A stretch of DNA of 53,645 nucleotides from positions 1 to 53,645 of the IMG/VR virus record IMGVR_UViG_3300030419_006157, one strand, 5' to 3'. Below, piece after piece: positions 23,290 to 32,168 of this stretch (position 1 is the first letter of the stretch; each line of letters begins with the position of its first letter). The DNA is from a virus. The notes under the pieces are model-generated. The model was not told where the DNA came from. It saw only the letters and a list, made by a program, of their open reading frames with translations, and did no database searches. Both the position numbers and the translations under genes were made by a program.

Positions 23290-24147
23290 TTATTTTTTTC
23301 TTAGGGCTGCTTTCTTCTTGGCAACTTTCTTTTTAGCAACCTTCTTCTTAGCTACCTTCTTCTTAGCTGGGGCCTTCTTCGCTGCCTTCTTCGGGGCTGT
23401 TTTCTTACTCGTCTTTTTGGGGGATCTTTTCTTAGTTGGCTTTTTCGCAAAAGGATTTCCTTCTTTGTCTTGCTTTTTCATTTCTCTAATAAAGTCATAA
23501 GTAATATATGCAATAATAAGAATCATTAGCGCCAAAAAATAAAACAATATAAGCTCACTCCAATTAATTTTCATATTCTCCTTTTCTAATTCCGATAGTC
23601 TTTTAGCTTCTAGCTCTCTTTTCTCTACTTTTTCCTTGTCGGATTTTTCCTCTGGGGTTTTTTCTAAATCAGGCGCTGGTACTACTTCAAGTATCGGCAT
23701 ATTATCTTTTACGTCCCCTAAAGGCAAATCAGGAAGTATAGGTTTATCGTAATCAAGTTTCGATAACTCTAAGTTGGCACTTGCTAAAGCTATATCGAAA
23801 TTATCCGTTTCAGGTTCGGCAATAGACAGCCTTGGAGAAATAGGGGTAGACTTTACAGGGGGAATTTTTACTTTTTCAATAGGAGGCAAAGGGGCAGCTT
23901 CTTCCCAAGAAGTCACTTCTTCCCTTTTCGGTATTAAATTACCATCCGGGATATTTTCCGTGGATTCAACTATGGGTTTTTCTGGCGCTGGGTTCCCCTT
24001 TGGGATTGAGCTTCCTTTGTTTATTTCCTTTATTGTTTTAGGTTTAACAATCTTTCCCGCTGAGTCTTCCCCAATGCGTAACCCTCCAGTTTTACAACCG
24101 ATAATAAAAAATACTAAAACACAAACAGATAAAATATTATGCTTCAA
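23290..24147 (-). CDS. Lipoprotein with C-terminal TM and histone H1-like tail (spanin-like)
   Basis: This 285-residue protein carries an N-terminal signal with lipobox FFIIGC (Cys18), a long Pro-rich periplasmic stretch, a short charged coiled coil, a single TM helix (LILFYFLALMILIIAYI, about residues 200-220) and a cytoplasmic tail of about 55 residues. The tail repeats KKxxKKxx and AKKKVAKKK. Lipid anchor plus C-terminal TM is the topology of unimolecular spanins (T1 gp11), which join outer and inner membranes. The Lys/Ala tail resembles histone H1-like or bacterial HU-extension tails and is unexpected in a spanin. It overlaps the preceding TM/coiled-coil gene by 11 nt. Confidence 0.65.
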   Translation of the reverse strand: MKHNILSVCVLVFFIIGCKTGGLRIGEDSAGKIVKPKTIKEINKGSSIPKGNPAPEKPIVESTENIPDGNLIPKREEVTSWEEAAPLPPIEKVKIPPVKSTPISPRLSIAEPETDNFDIALASANLELSKLDYDKPILPDLPLGDVKDNMPILEVVPAPDLEKTPEEKSDKEKVEKRELEAKRLSELEKENMKINWSELILFYFLALMILIIAYITYDFIREMKKQDKEGNPFAKKPTKKRSPKKTSKKTAPKKAAKKAPAKKKVAKKKVAKKKVAKKKAALRKK

Positions 24148-24406
24148 GTCTACTCCTTTGGTCTTTTTTCAGTTCTTCTTCTATTTTCTTAAAAATTTCT
24201 AATAGTCTTTGATGAGAGCGAAACAGCTTGTTTCCTTCATGCATTAGGATTGTATTCTCAAGCATTAGCCCCTTATTCTGTTTCTTGAGTAATTCATTAG
24301 ACTGATAAGATAAAAAGTTTATATAAATGGATATAAATAATAGGAGCCCCAAGCAAAACTTAATTGCAAAATCGTTCTTATTTTTTTTAGTATTATTTTC
24401 CATCAA
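24137..24406 (-). CDS. Inner-membrane coiled-coil protein (Rz/i-spanin-like)
   Basis: This 89-residue protein has a basic N-terminus, one TM helix (IKFCLGLLLFISIYINFLS, residues 16-34) and a periplasmic helical part rich in Leu, Lys and Glu, ending KKIEEELKKDQRSRLEA. The topology and size match i-spanins of the Rz type. It overlaps the holin gene upstream and the lipoprotein gene downstream, the standard place of Rz. The partner lipoprotein is unusual because it carries its own TM helix. Confidence 0.65.
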   Translation of the reverse strand: MMENNTKKNKNDFAIKFCLGLLLFISIYINFLSYQSNELLKKQNKGLMLENTILMHEGNKLFRSHQRLLEIFKKIEEELKKDQRSRLEA

Positions 24407-24840
24407 GTTGACCCTTTTGCAGCTGCATTACCAAAATAGAAACCAACTATGGCGCTTAATGTTTGCCTTACTTCAGGAACCATTAAATAACCATCAAGTT
24501 CGACGAAATTAATTTCTTTACCTCCCCCGAATAAACCAAAAAACCAAGTTGGGTTTTCTGTTTCTACTTCGACAATTGTTGAATGACCCATTAGAGACAA
24601 AATAAAAGGAGCGGCAATTACCCCAAATAAAATACAGCATACGATTAAGCGGCGAACCCACTTACCTACATCTATAGGAACTCTTTCAGCCGCTTTATCG
24701 GCGCTATCATCTTGAGCTTTCTTCAGGGCTATTGCGTTTTTAAATATTTCGTGACGTTCTTTGGCTCTTTCGGCCATGTAACGAAAAATAAACCCTACGA
24801 TGCTCCCTCCGATCATCGTTATTAATTCCATAGATAACAT
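24403..24840 (-). CDS. Putative holin (3-TM, GTA-holin-like)
   Basis: This 145-residue protein has an N-terminal hydrophobic helix (ELITMIGGSIVGFIFRYMAE), a charged amphipathic segment (RAKERHEIFKNAI), a strong TM helix at about 63-85 (LIVCCILFGVIAAPFILSL) and a C-terminal hydrophobic segment with FYFGNAAAKG. This order is that of 3-TM holins such as those of gene transfer agents. It is the first gene of the lysis cassette, right after a terminator and a GTGTAA element. Confidence 0.7.
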   Translation of the reverse strand: MLSMELITMIGGSIVGFIFRYMAERAKERHEIFKNAIALKKAQDDSADKAAERVPIDVGKWVRRLIVCCILFGVIAAPFILSLMGHSTIVEVETENPTWFFGLFGGGKEINFVELDGYLMVPEVRQTLSAIVGFYFGNAAAKGST

Positions 24841-24851
24841 TCTATATAAAA

Positions 24852-24857
24852 TTACAC
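24852..24857 (-). promoter_or_regulatory. Candidate late promoter element GTGTAA
   Basis: Minus-strand GTGTAATTTTATATAGA ends at the holin ATG (24840), with 11 nt between hexamer and ATG. It sits directly after the T-run of the tubulin-gene terminator. Confidence 0.55.
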
Positions 24858-24858
24858 T

Positions 24859-24888
24859 AAAAAAGCCGCACAGTGAAAACCGTGCGGC
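24859..24888 (-). terminator. Intrinsic terminator after the tubulin-like gene
   Basis: A perfect 7-bp stem GCCGCAC/GTGCGGC is followed by TTTTTT on the minus strand, 24 nt after the tubulin-like gene stop. Confidence 0.9.
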
Positions 24889-24912
24889 CTTTGGGCGGGG
24901 GGAATAAATTCC

Positions 24913-26094
24913 CTATTCTTCTGAGATGTCCCCTAATTTAGCCAATTCCTTAAGTTTTTCGTCAGGTCTGCCGATACCACTTATTGAAGTATAAACAATT
25001 AGATTCGGTTTATCTCCAACGTATATACCTCTATGAACTACATTTCCGGGGCGTAATAGCCTACAAAGCTGATCGAACGCTTGATCCAGAGCAGACTGAG
25101 GAATATTATCCAACTGCTCTTTTCCTCCAACGACTACAGCGCCAGCGTGACTTCCAGAAGACAAATCTATACCTCCGGATAAAAGACCGCTCTTGAAGTT
25201 ATCTCTCAAAGCTCTAGAGATACTCACTGGATCGCTCCATTCCTTAACTGGCGCAGCCCCAAAGACCATCAATCCAGAATCAAGAATAGTCTTATAATCA
25301 TTAGCATCAAAAGATGTGAATGAGCTATCCCTTGCCGCAGTAAGATTAAATAAATGGAATAATCCAGCCATACTCGCATTAGCAGTTTGCCAAAAATTAG
25401 AAACTACAAGATTGGGGTAAACCTTACCAATTCTCTCGTTATCAATTACTACCAAGGGGGAAACTTTCCCTTCCTCGACTAAATCGTAAACGTCATTTAA
25501 ACATTTGTGAGCATTGGCATTTACCTTTTTTCCTTCTGAAGCTTTTGGCAGAGCTAAAATCACCCCGACTTTATCGGTGGGAGCTTTAATCGTTTCTTGA
25601 AGCTCTTTTGCCGCCTCAACCAAACTAGTGACAGTACCAGATCCAGTACCACCGCCAGCGCCAGCGCAAACAAAGATTCTATCAAGGGTTTCGCCAAACG
25701 AATACCTCATAAAATCTACAACGTCTTCTTTTTTGCCAGAGAAAACTTTTTTTGCGTAATCTGGGTCTTTACCCGCTCCCCCATCTCCAATGCATAACTT
25801 ATGGGGAACTTTTTTAATGGTGTTCAAATCTTGCTGCGCCGTATTAAGAACAGCCACTTTTCTATAACCGAAATCATAGAACGTCTCAGCTATTCTTGAA
25901 CCTCCTTGCCCAGCGCCAATGAAAGCGAACTTAAAAGCGGTCTCTACTTCATCTTTTACTTCTTTTTCTGCCGCCAACTCCTCTTCCGGTTCGGGCATGG
26001 GGATATCAGGCATGGAAATATCAAATGACTCCCCCGGATTCATATACTCATTTACGCTTTGGCCTACTGGCTTATCTTGATTTTCTTCACTCAT
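24913..26094 (-). CDS. Phage tubulin/FtsZ-family GTPase
   Basis: This 393-residue protein has, after a 50-residue acidic, Pro-rich extension, FAFIGAGQGGSRIAETF (residues 57-71) and the tubulin signature AGAGGGTGSG (144-153). Later SFDANDYK (261-268) sits in the position of the FtsZ T7 catalytic loop; both acidic residues of NxDxxD are kept but the first Asn is Ser. The globular core is FtsZ-length and there is no obvious C-terminal FtsA-binding peptide. It should form GTP-dependent filaments. It lies between tail/portal genes and the lysis cassette, between a GTGTAA element and a terminator, so it appears to be a late, separately controlled gene. Confidence 0.9.
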   Translation of the reverse strand: MSEENQDKPVGQSVNEYMNPGESFDISMPDIPMPEPEEELAAEKEVKDEVETAFKFAFIGAGQGGSRIAETFYDFGYRKVAVLNTAQQDLNTIKKVPHKLCIGDGGAGKDPDYAKKVFSGKKEDVVDFMRYSFGETLDRIFVCAGAGGGTGSGTVTSLVEAAKELQETIKAPTDKVGVILALPKASEGKKVNANAHKCLNDVYDLVEEGKVSPLVVIDNERIGKVYPNLVVSNFWQTANASMAGLFHLFNLTAARDSSFTSFDANDYKTILDSGLMVFGAAPVKEWSDPVSISRALRDNFKSGLLSGGIDLSSGSHAGAVVVGGKEQLDNIPQSALDQAFDQLCRLLRPGNVVHRGIYVGDKPNLIVYTSISGIGRPDEKLKELAKLGDISEE

Positions 26095-26109
26095 AATTCT
26101 TTATTTAAG

Positions 26110-26115
26110 TTACAC
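26110..26115 (-). promoter_or_regulatory. Candidate late promoter element GTGTAA
   Basis: Minus-strand GTGTAACTTAAATAAAG lies 15 nt before the tubulin-like ATG (26094), overlapping the end of the upstream tail gene's untranslated region. Confidence 0.55.
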
Positions 26116-26117
26116 TT

Positions 26118-27422
26118 TTAAAAGTTAAAACCAGAAAACACCGTTCCTGATTCGATTATTTTACCACTAACAAACAACCCTTTTCCAGAGACATTATCTG
26201 CAACATCTGTTGAAAAAGTCATACCTAATACTGACCTTTCGTTAACTTGATTGGAAAAATCTATATTCTCTACTCTACAATTAATAAGGTCATATTGCAA
26301 AACTACAAAAGGATCAGCTTCTCCAGAACATGCTACTTGCCTATTTCTAGCCTTTATATTTATATCGTATCTATAGTCATTATTAAATACATTTCTTAAC
26401 TCGCCTGTTTTATTATGCGCTACTAAAGCGGATATAGAGGCATCTATAACCATTGGATATTTTACAGGTCTATCAATTGGAATTGTATACCCCATCCCAA
26501 TGTATTCCCTTCTCTCAAGCTCGGTTCGGAAAGTTACCTCCTGAAGGTTAAAAGTACCGAAATTATAACCAACGTCCGCTATATCTGATTGATTATCTCC
26601 ATACCCAGTAGCTTTGATAGTGATTAATAAATCAGAGCACATCAATGGGGTACTCGGATTCATATTATGCGTAGCCATCCCTATCTTATTTTTGCTCGAA
26701 GTTTCATCTAATGTTTTAGGGATTTTAAAAATATTATCATTAACCTTCGTATAGCCAGTGGGCTCTATAGCTGGAGAAAAACCAGAACCACTAGTATGGT
26801 AACTTACGTTATCTCCAATATACGAAACCGACGAACTGACTATTGAGCCAACTCTAAGTTCTGTACTGTATGAATTTAAATAGCAATCCCCAAATGCCAA
26901 CACAGATACCTCATCCAACTTGGACTCGCTCATATTGATTAGGTCTTCGCCTTTTTTGCCGTTAACGAAAAATAGATTCCTTTTGTCTCTATCTTTGTAA
27001 GGCCAATTAGATTGGGAATATGTCGAAGAGGTACTCTCAGAGGTTAACCCTTCAAAGAAAAATACTTCTAAATTTTCATCGAAATAAGACAACTGATCAC
27101 CGCCAGTGGGAAAATTTGGATTTAAACCAAGTCTAACTTCGTTTCTTAAATCGTAAACGTTATAATCAAAATTTATTTCTATTGTAGGAGGGGATATTTG
27201 TACGCTATCTACTAATTCTCTTCTTCCTAATTCTGAGATTTCTGTTCTATTAGATACTATACTGTAACTAAAACTGGTAAGGCCATTAATTTGCTTTAAG
27301 GCGCTTGGTTGAGAAGAGTCTCCCGTAAGGAAACCGGAAGAGTTTATAAAGTGGAATCCAGTTGATGGCGCTGGACCAGCAAATAACCCTTGCTCGTTGG
27401 ATTTTATAGTAAACTCAGGCAT
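26118..27422 (-). CDS. Major tail-tube-like protein, copy 2
   Basis: This 434-residue paralogue of the 1198-2559 product has an N-terminal LFAGPAPSTGFHF, then INGLTSFSYSIVSNRTEISELG, then SPPTIEINFDYNVYDLRNE, and a C-terminal GKGLFVSGK. All are in the same order as in copy 1, at moderate similarity. Its position immediately after the portal is unusual for a tail-tube protein. One copy may be a tube subunit and the other a neck or minor tube protein. It overlaps the portal gene by 8 nt, so the two are co-translated. Confidence 0.65.
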   Translation of the reverse strand: MPEFTIKSNEQGLFAGPAPSTGFHFINSSGFLTGDSSQPSALKQINGLTSFSYSIVSNRTEISELGRRELVDSVQISPPTIEINFDYNVYDLRNEVRLGLNPNFPTGGDQLSYFDENLEVFFFEGLTSESTSSTYSQSNWPYKDRDKRNLFFVNGKKGEDLINMSESKLDEVSVLAFGDCYLNSYSTELRVGSIVSSSVSYIGDNVSYHTSGSGFSPAIEPTGYTKVNDNIFKIPKTLDETSSKNKIGMATHNMNPSTPLMCSDLLITIKATGYGDNQSDIADVGYNFGTFNLQEVTFRTELERREYIGMGYTIPIDRPVKYPMVIDASISALVAHNKTGELRNVFNNDYRYDINIKARNRQVACSGEADPFVVLQYDLINCRVENIDFSNQVNERSVLGMTFSTDVADNVSGKGLFVSGKIIESGTVFSGFNF

Positions 27423-29364
27423 CTCTTTTTACCTCACTAGCATAAAGTATACTTGCAAGGTAAGAACTGATTTGATGATCACATGCGATATCGTGAATTT
27501 GATCTATCGCTTTTGCATTAGTGTCTACAGGTGATTTCAAATACTTTCTAATCACGCCTACCTTAATCCATTGATCTGGAGACTCATTTGAGATTATCAA
27601 CTCCGCTATTTCACCAGCTACTTGGCTTTGTTTTTCGTCTAACGTATCTAGCTTGTGCATTTTCTTGAGTTGATCTTTAACCTTGTCCTCAAGTTTAGTA
27701 GCAAGAGTTAGATTTTCTTTAACTTTCTTTAAGCTGTAGTTAGCTCTTGATTGCTTATCTCCAATTTTCCCCGGTTGCCTATCTGATTGAGGGGTACTAA
27801 TTTCAGGTGGTCTTCCATTTTTATCTTCACCTTTATCCTCTTTATTCGGGGTAGAATTTTTCCCCCCAATTAAAGGCTCGTAGAACCCTTGAGTTTTTAA
27901 CTCCTTGAATCTCTTTTGCGACTCTAAAGAAGACTCTCTATCTGGAAGCTTGTTGTTTTGTATTGCGTCAAAGCCCTCCTCTGGAGTTAAAATTCCAAGC
28001 TCCATCAATCTGCTGTAAATCCTCTGAGTATTAAAATTGTTCTTTAAAGGGATATCTTCGAAAACTGGCATTGGATAAGACTTGAATCCTAGAGTCTTAG
28101 AAATCCTCTTAACTTCTGGCTTGAGGAATTTATTAACAAATGCTTCACGAGCTTGTTTAAGTCTCGCCATGAAAACTTCCACTTTGGTTTGTTGATTAGC
28201 AAATTTTTCGCCACCCACCAATACATTGTTTAACCCTTCATTAATATCTCTATCAATTACCTCGTATTTTCTAGGATGAAGAAGATCCGCAATGTCAGGT
28301 ATAATAAATTTAGCATCAGTAGTATAATCCGAAATCAATACCCTGCCTACGGATTCATTTGCAAAAAGTTTTTGCATTGCTTCTAGGTTCTTTTGGTTTA
28401 CCCCGCCTTTTTCTGGTTCAGCACCCATAGTAACCAATAGAATTGCCTGATGAGTTGTCCTTGTGATAGCAAGGTCCATTTTTCTCATTTCCGCTTTAGC
28501 ATTTATAGACTCTAAAACTGGAAAGCCCATAGGAACCGCCAAGGGCTCATAATCTTGCTTCTTGTAAAAGACGGCGGATGTTTTTTCTGGATTGAGTTCT
28601 ATTTGGACACTGTTGTTTCTCTTATCTTTGACCTCCTCTTGCTTCTCTGGGGGTAAAGCGTTTAAAACTTCCTCATCCTCTGCCGTCTTGGGATTCCTCA
28701 ATCTTTCTAGTTCATAATCAGAAAGATTTTTATAAAATTTAGTTTTGGCAAAAGATATGTTTCCTCCAGCTTGTATATCAGCTGGATTTAGAATTATATA
28801 TCTAGATGGTAAAACAATGCTCCCATCTTCAGCTAAGGAACTTGAAAACCCCTTGTTGAGACCAAAGGATCTCGCAATTTTAATCACATCCGCTTTTCTA
28901 ATTCTGTTATCGAATCTATGGATAAATACATTGCCTGACCTAAAGTATTCGCGGAAAAATTTTTCCTGTAGATCCCAAATATCAAACTTTTCGAAAAGAG
29001 CGGAAAAGAAATCCCTAGACTTTTTTGTTCCTCCTGATAAGTAAATATCGGAAATAGAAAACTCAGTCATTAGGTCAATTACATTTCTGAATACTGCGAA
29101 ATTATAATAAGCCTTCTGACAAAGGATAACTACATCCCTAACATTTATACTCCTAGTACCCCCATAGTCTCCACTTTGACTGTATCTAAACGGAGTAAGC
29201 CCCTCTTTTATGTTTCTAAACCTATCCGTTCTTTCTATGTACGAAGAAGCATTTCTGCGCGTTCTGGTGGTTTTCTCCGCTCTGGAATAAGCGAGAGATT
29301 CCTCCATCCCCGCCATTAATGGTTCCGTTGGTGAATTTTCAGGTTTTTTGCGTGGTCTTGCCAT
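27415..29364 (-). CDS. Portal protein
   Basis: This 649-residue protein has an early conserved region NFAVFRNVIDLMTEFSISDIYLSG, a wing/stem region with RYIILNPADIQAGG, a motif RTTHQAILLVTMGAE and a crown with helices (LKQAREAFVNKFLKPEVKRI). It is the gene after TerL, in the order terminase-portal found in nearly all tailed phages. The C-terminal 150 residues are Lys/Glu-rich and probably flexible. A GTGTAA element lies 14 nt before its ATG. Confidence 0.85.
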   Translation of the reverse strand: MARPRKKPENSPTEPLMAGMEESLAYSRAEKTTRTRRNASSYIERTDRFRNIKEGLTPFRYSQSGDYGGTRSINVRDVVILCQKAYYNFAVFRNVIDLMTEFSISDIYLSGGTKKSRDFFSALFEKFDIWDLQEKFFREYFRSGNVFIHRFDNRIRKADVIKIARSFGLNKGFSSSLAEDGSIVLPSRYIILNPADIQAGGNISFAKTKFYKNLSDYELERLRNPKTAEDEEVLNALPPEKQEEVKDKRNNSVQIELNPEKTSAVFYKKQDYEPLAVPMGFPVLESINAKAEMRKMDLAITRTTHQAILLVTMGAEPEKGGVNQKNLEAMQKLFANESVGRVLISDYTTDAKFIIPDIADLLHPRKYEVIDRDINEGLNNVLVGGEKFANQQTKVEVFMARLKQAREAFVNKFLKPEVKRISKTLGFKSYPMPVFEDIPLKNNFNTQRIYSRLMELGILTPEEGFDAIQNNKLPDRESSLESQKRFKELKTQGFYEPLIGGKNSTPNKEDKGEDKNGRPPEISTPQSDRQPGKIGDKQSRANYSLKKVKENLTLATKLEDKVKDQLKKMHKLDTLDEKQSQVAGEIAELIISNESPDQWIKVGVIRKYLKSPVDTNAKAIDQIHDIACDHQISSYLASILYASEVKRDA

Positions 29365-29378
29365 GATTTCTATTAAAA

Positions 29379-29384
29379 TTACAC
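29379..29384 (-). promoter_or_regulatory. Candidate late promoter element GTGTAA
   Basis: Minus-strand GTGTAATTTTAATAGAA lies 14 nt before the portal ATG at 29364, in the gap after TerL. Confidence 0.55.
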
Positions 29385-29385
29385 A

Positions 29386-31215
29386 TTATTTAATAACAAT
29401 CGGAGTAAAAGTTGTTGGAATCTGTTCTTCTTTTAGATTCTGGGAGTCATAATAACATTTTGTAGCCCAATTTGCTAACATTAGGGTCGTGTAATTATCT
29501 TTTCTAGCCCGAAGAGCAGATGTACTCCTTTTTAAATGCTGGGGCAAGTCAAAAGTTTGAGTCCCTTTCGCGGTTGACTTCACCTCAACTAAAGCACATT
29601 GCTTCTTAGTCTGATGTATAAGCGAGTCTTGAGTCTCTATAAAGTCTAGTATGTTGCTCTCGTTTACGTATTTCAAATCTATTTTTGAACCAGAATACTT
29701 ATTAAACGAATTTACGTTAGCTACCGTCTTAGAGCCGAACCATATCCTTTTATGGTCTATGCTGCTCTGTAAAAACTCATTAGCCTTTCTAAGCCATTCG
29801 CTTGTAAATATTTGTTTGAAGCAAATATAGCCAGTGTCCTTATTGTGATCCCTTTTAAGTTTTTTAATTTCTTTTTGGTAGTCTCCACCATCTTTATTGC
29901 TATCAAAGTCAATAAAGTTAATTTTTCTATTATCTCTTTTGAAATGCTCTGACTCATTTGCCCCATCTATAAACTGATATCCAGCGTTATCAATGCATAT
30001 CATTTCTATATTAAAATTCTTCATTATATAATGCAGATATTTTATATGGTCTTTTAAATTCCCCCCGGCAACAGCATAGCTATGCACTAAAGTTCCAGAC
30101 TTCGCTTCATCGTCCAACTCCAGCATAGACATGGCAAAATAATCGGAGCTAGGACTATTCGAAAATGAAGGGTCAATTCCCAAGACGTATTTTTTATCTT
30201 CGTCCCCTACTATTTTTGTAGTCGGGCTTTCTCCATCAGGGATAGTGCATAGGTGCATTTTCTTTGCGCTAAAGTAAGAGTCTGATCCATCAGTAAACTG
30301 AGCGCAATACTCCCTTAAGAATGAAGAATGAGAAGCTCCTCCATTTTGGGCTTCATCGATAATTGTTTTGTCTATCATCTCTTCCGGTAATGACTCATAC
30401 CCCATTTGAGATATAAAATATTTACCATCTGTTTCATCTTTAGATGTAATTTTATCTGTCCATTCTTGGTATGTTTTATATAGATTTTCAAAGGTATAAC
30501 TAGCAGATGATAGCGCTATCATTTTAGATGTATTCTCAAAAACCATCCTATCCTCTTCTTTCATCTTGCCCTCTTTAATGAGCTTGTCCTCAATTTCTTT
30601 TACTTCTAATCTCTCCTTCATGTTTTGAGGGGCCACCAAGAAAGGCATCAATACATTATTGATTATATCTTCAGGTATTAGAAGGTACTCATCCAGTACC
30701 AATATATTCGCACGAAAACCACGGATCTTTTCGCCGTTGAGAGGGATAGCTGTTATAGTTCCTTCGTTTATTTTCCACTCAAACTGGTCATTTCGTTTCG
30801 ACTTAGCGCCGAAAGCTTGAGCCAGTAATTCGGCCCCCTTGCTTTCTACAAGTTTTTCCAAGTTGTTAAAAATGAAACGAGCAGTACGAAACGTAGGTCC
30901 AGCTATCAATATTTTTGTTCCGGGATTAAATATGCACTGAAGAAAACAAAATACCGAAGCAATAAAAGTTTTACCGCAGCCACGACCCCAAACACACATA
31001 GAGAAATTTCTATTCATCATTCCTTTTAGAGTAATCTCTTGGAATGGGGCTAATTTTATACCGGATATTAATTCAGTGGTAACTCCTAAATTGCTTCTTA
31101 GAAATCTAGCCAAGCTAACCTTGGCTTGCTTGTCAGTTAACTCACCCTTGAGATTTAAAAGCTCCTTATTTAAATCAGGCAAATTCTGCTGGTATTTTTC
31201 TGGGGCGTACCACAT
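29386..31215 (-). CDS. terL: Terminase large subunit
   Basis: This 609-residue protein has a Walker A motif GRGCGKT (residues 77-83), Walker B ILVLDEY (171-177) and a coupling region MIALSSASYT. The RNase H-like nuclease domain begins with VLGIDPSFSNSPSSDY and has further acidic residues in MICIDNAGY. It is the packaging ATPase and nuclease that binds the portal. Translation is coupled to the nuclease gene upstream by a TAATG overlap. Confidence 0.95.
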   Translation of the reverse strand: MWYAPEKYQQNLPDLNKELLNLKGELTDKQAKVSLARFLRSNLGVTTELISGIKLAPFQEITLKGMMNRNFSMCVWGRGCGKTFIASVFCFLQCIFNPGTKILIAGPTFRTARFIFNNLEKLVESKGAELLAQAFGAKSKRNDQFEWKINEGTITAIPLNGEKIRGFRANILVLDEYLLIPEDIINNVLMPFLVAPQNMKERLEVKEIEDKLIKEGKMKEEDRMVFENTSKMIALSSASYTFENLYKTYQEWTDKITSKDETDGKYFISQMGYESLPEEMIDKTIIDEAQNGGASHSSFLREYCAQFTDGSDSYFSAKKMHLCTIPDGESPTTKIVGDEDKKYVLGIDPSFSNSPSSDYFAMSMLELDDEAKSGTLVHSYAVAGGNLKDHIKYLHYIMKNFNIEMICIDNAGYQFIDGANESEHFKRDNRKINFIDFDSNKDGGDYQKEIKKLKRDHNKDTGYICFKQIFTSEWLRKANEFLQSSIDHKRIWFGSKTVANVNSFNKYSGSKIDLKYVNESNILDFIETQDSLIHQTKKQCALVEVKSTAKGTQTFDLPQHLKRSTSALRARKDNYTTLMLANWATKCYYDSQNLKEEQIPTTFTPIVIK

Positions 31216-32168
31216 TATAAAGATCCTAGATCATAGTATAGCTGAAGGTCTATAGTTTTAACTCCTCCTCCTGAAGTTAAAATTTTCTCAACTATCCTTG
31301 ATGCTTCCTTTCTTCCTTCGACAAATAGAAATTGCACATGATCATTATCCTGAATTAAAGATCTTACGTTATGAAATACAAATTCTGGATTAATTTTTAT
31401 TTTGTTGTAAAGTTTGTAGCTTGTCCCTTTACGCCTTATTTCGTTGAAGTGCAAGGCGTCATTAAACTTAGATTCTACTAAAACCACTAGGTACGCCTTA
31501 GACTCCTTTGCCCTTTCAACTTCCCTCTTGAATCTTTCTAGACCACCACTCATGGTCCCTATGAAATCAGTTAAAGATTTTCTTTCTACGTAACAGTTAC
31601 CCGAAGCTCCTCTATTACTAAAAGAGTAGTCTCCAAAGTTTAACTTTTTGACTTCTATTGGACGTTTGAATCTTAAAGACTTTTGCTCTCTTGTATCTAT
31701 ATATATTTTATATTCTGGATCGTTCCATTCTTCCCCAGAAATTAGTTCGCCTTGGTCTAAGAATTTATTTTTCAGGCCAAGTTTCGAGCATAGTTCTTGA
31801 TAGCTTTCGAATATCTCATTGTAGTATTGAACCGGAGGAAACATTAAAGATCTTAACTCTACTTGGCTAGGGGCATACTGAAGGTCTTTTTCTACTATCC
31901 TTTCTTGGAGAATTTCTTCACAAAATTTTTGAGCGCTCTCTAAATCTTGCTTCTTTAACCACATTCTTAGATTAGTTTTAGAATTAAACCTAGAGGAGAA
32001 ATACTGAGTTTTATTTTTAAACTTTATAATCTTTCCATCATACAAATCATACCGTGGGTAATACGATTGATAATATTCAACCACCCTCAACTTATGAGCC
32101 TTCAAATGACCATGAAGCTGCCTTTCAGAGTCAAAGGAGACACCACATACTTTGCAAGTATTAGCCAT
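31215..32168 (-). CDS. C2H2 zinc finger-ERCC4-type nuclease
   Basis: In this 317-residue protein, residues 5-25 form a classical C2H2 finger (C5, C8, H21, H25), rare in phages. From about residue 155, YIDTREQKSLRF and then GDYSF...YVERKSLTDF match the XPF/ERCC4 nuclease signature GD...ERK...D, with LERFKREVERA following. This fold cuts DNA at structured sites in XPF/Mus81. The gene overlaps both candidate TerS (8 nt) and TerL (TAATG), suggesting a role in resolving branched DNA before or during packaging, comparable to T4 gp49. Confidence 0.85.
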   Translation of the reverse strand: MANTCKVCGVSFDSERQLHGHLKAHKLRVVEYYQSYYPRYDLYDGKIIKFKNKTQYFSSRFNSKTNLRMWLKKQDLESAQKFCEEILQERIVEKDLQYAPSQVELRSLMFPPVQYYNEIFESYQELCSKLGLKNKFLDQGELISGEEWNDPEYKIYIDTREQKSLRFKRPIEVKKLNFGDYSFSNRGASGNCYVERKSLTDFIGTMSGGLERFKREVERAKESKAYLVVLVESKFNDALHFNEIRRKGTSYKLYNKIKINPEFVFHNVRSLIQDNDHVQFLFVEGRKEASRIVEKILTSGGGVKTIDLQLYYDLGSL

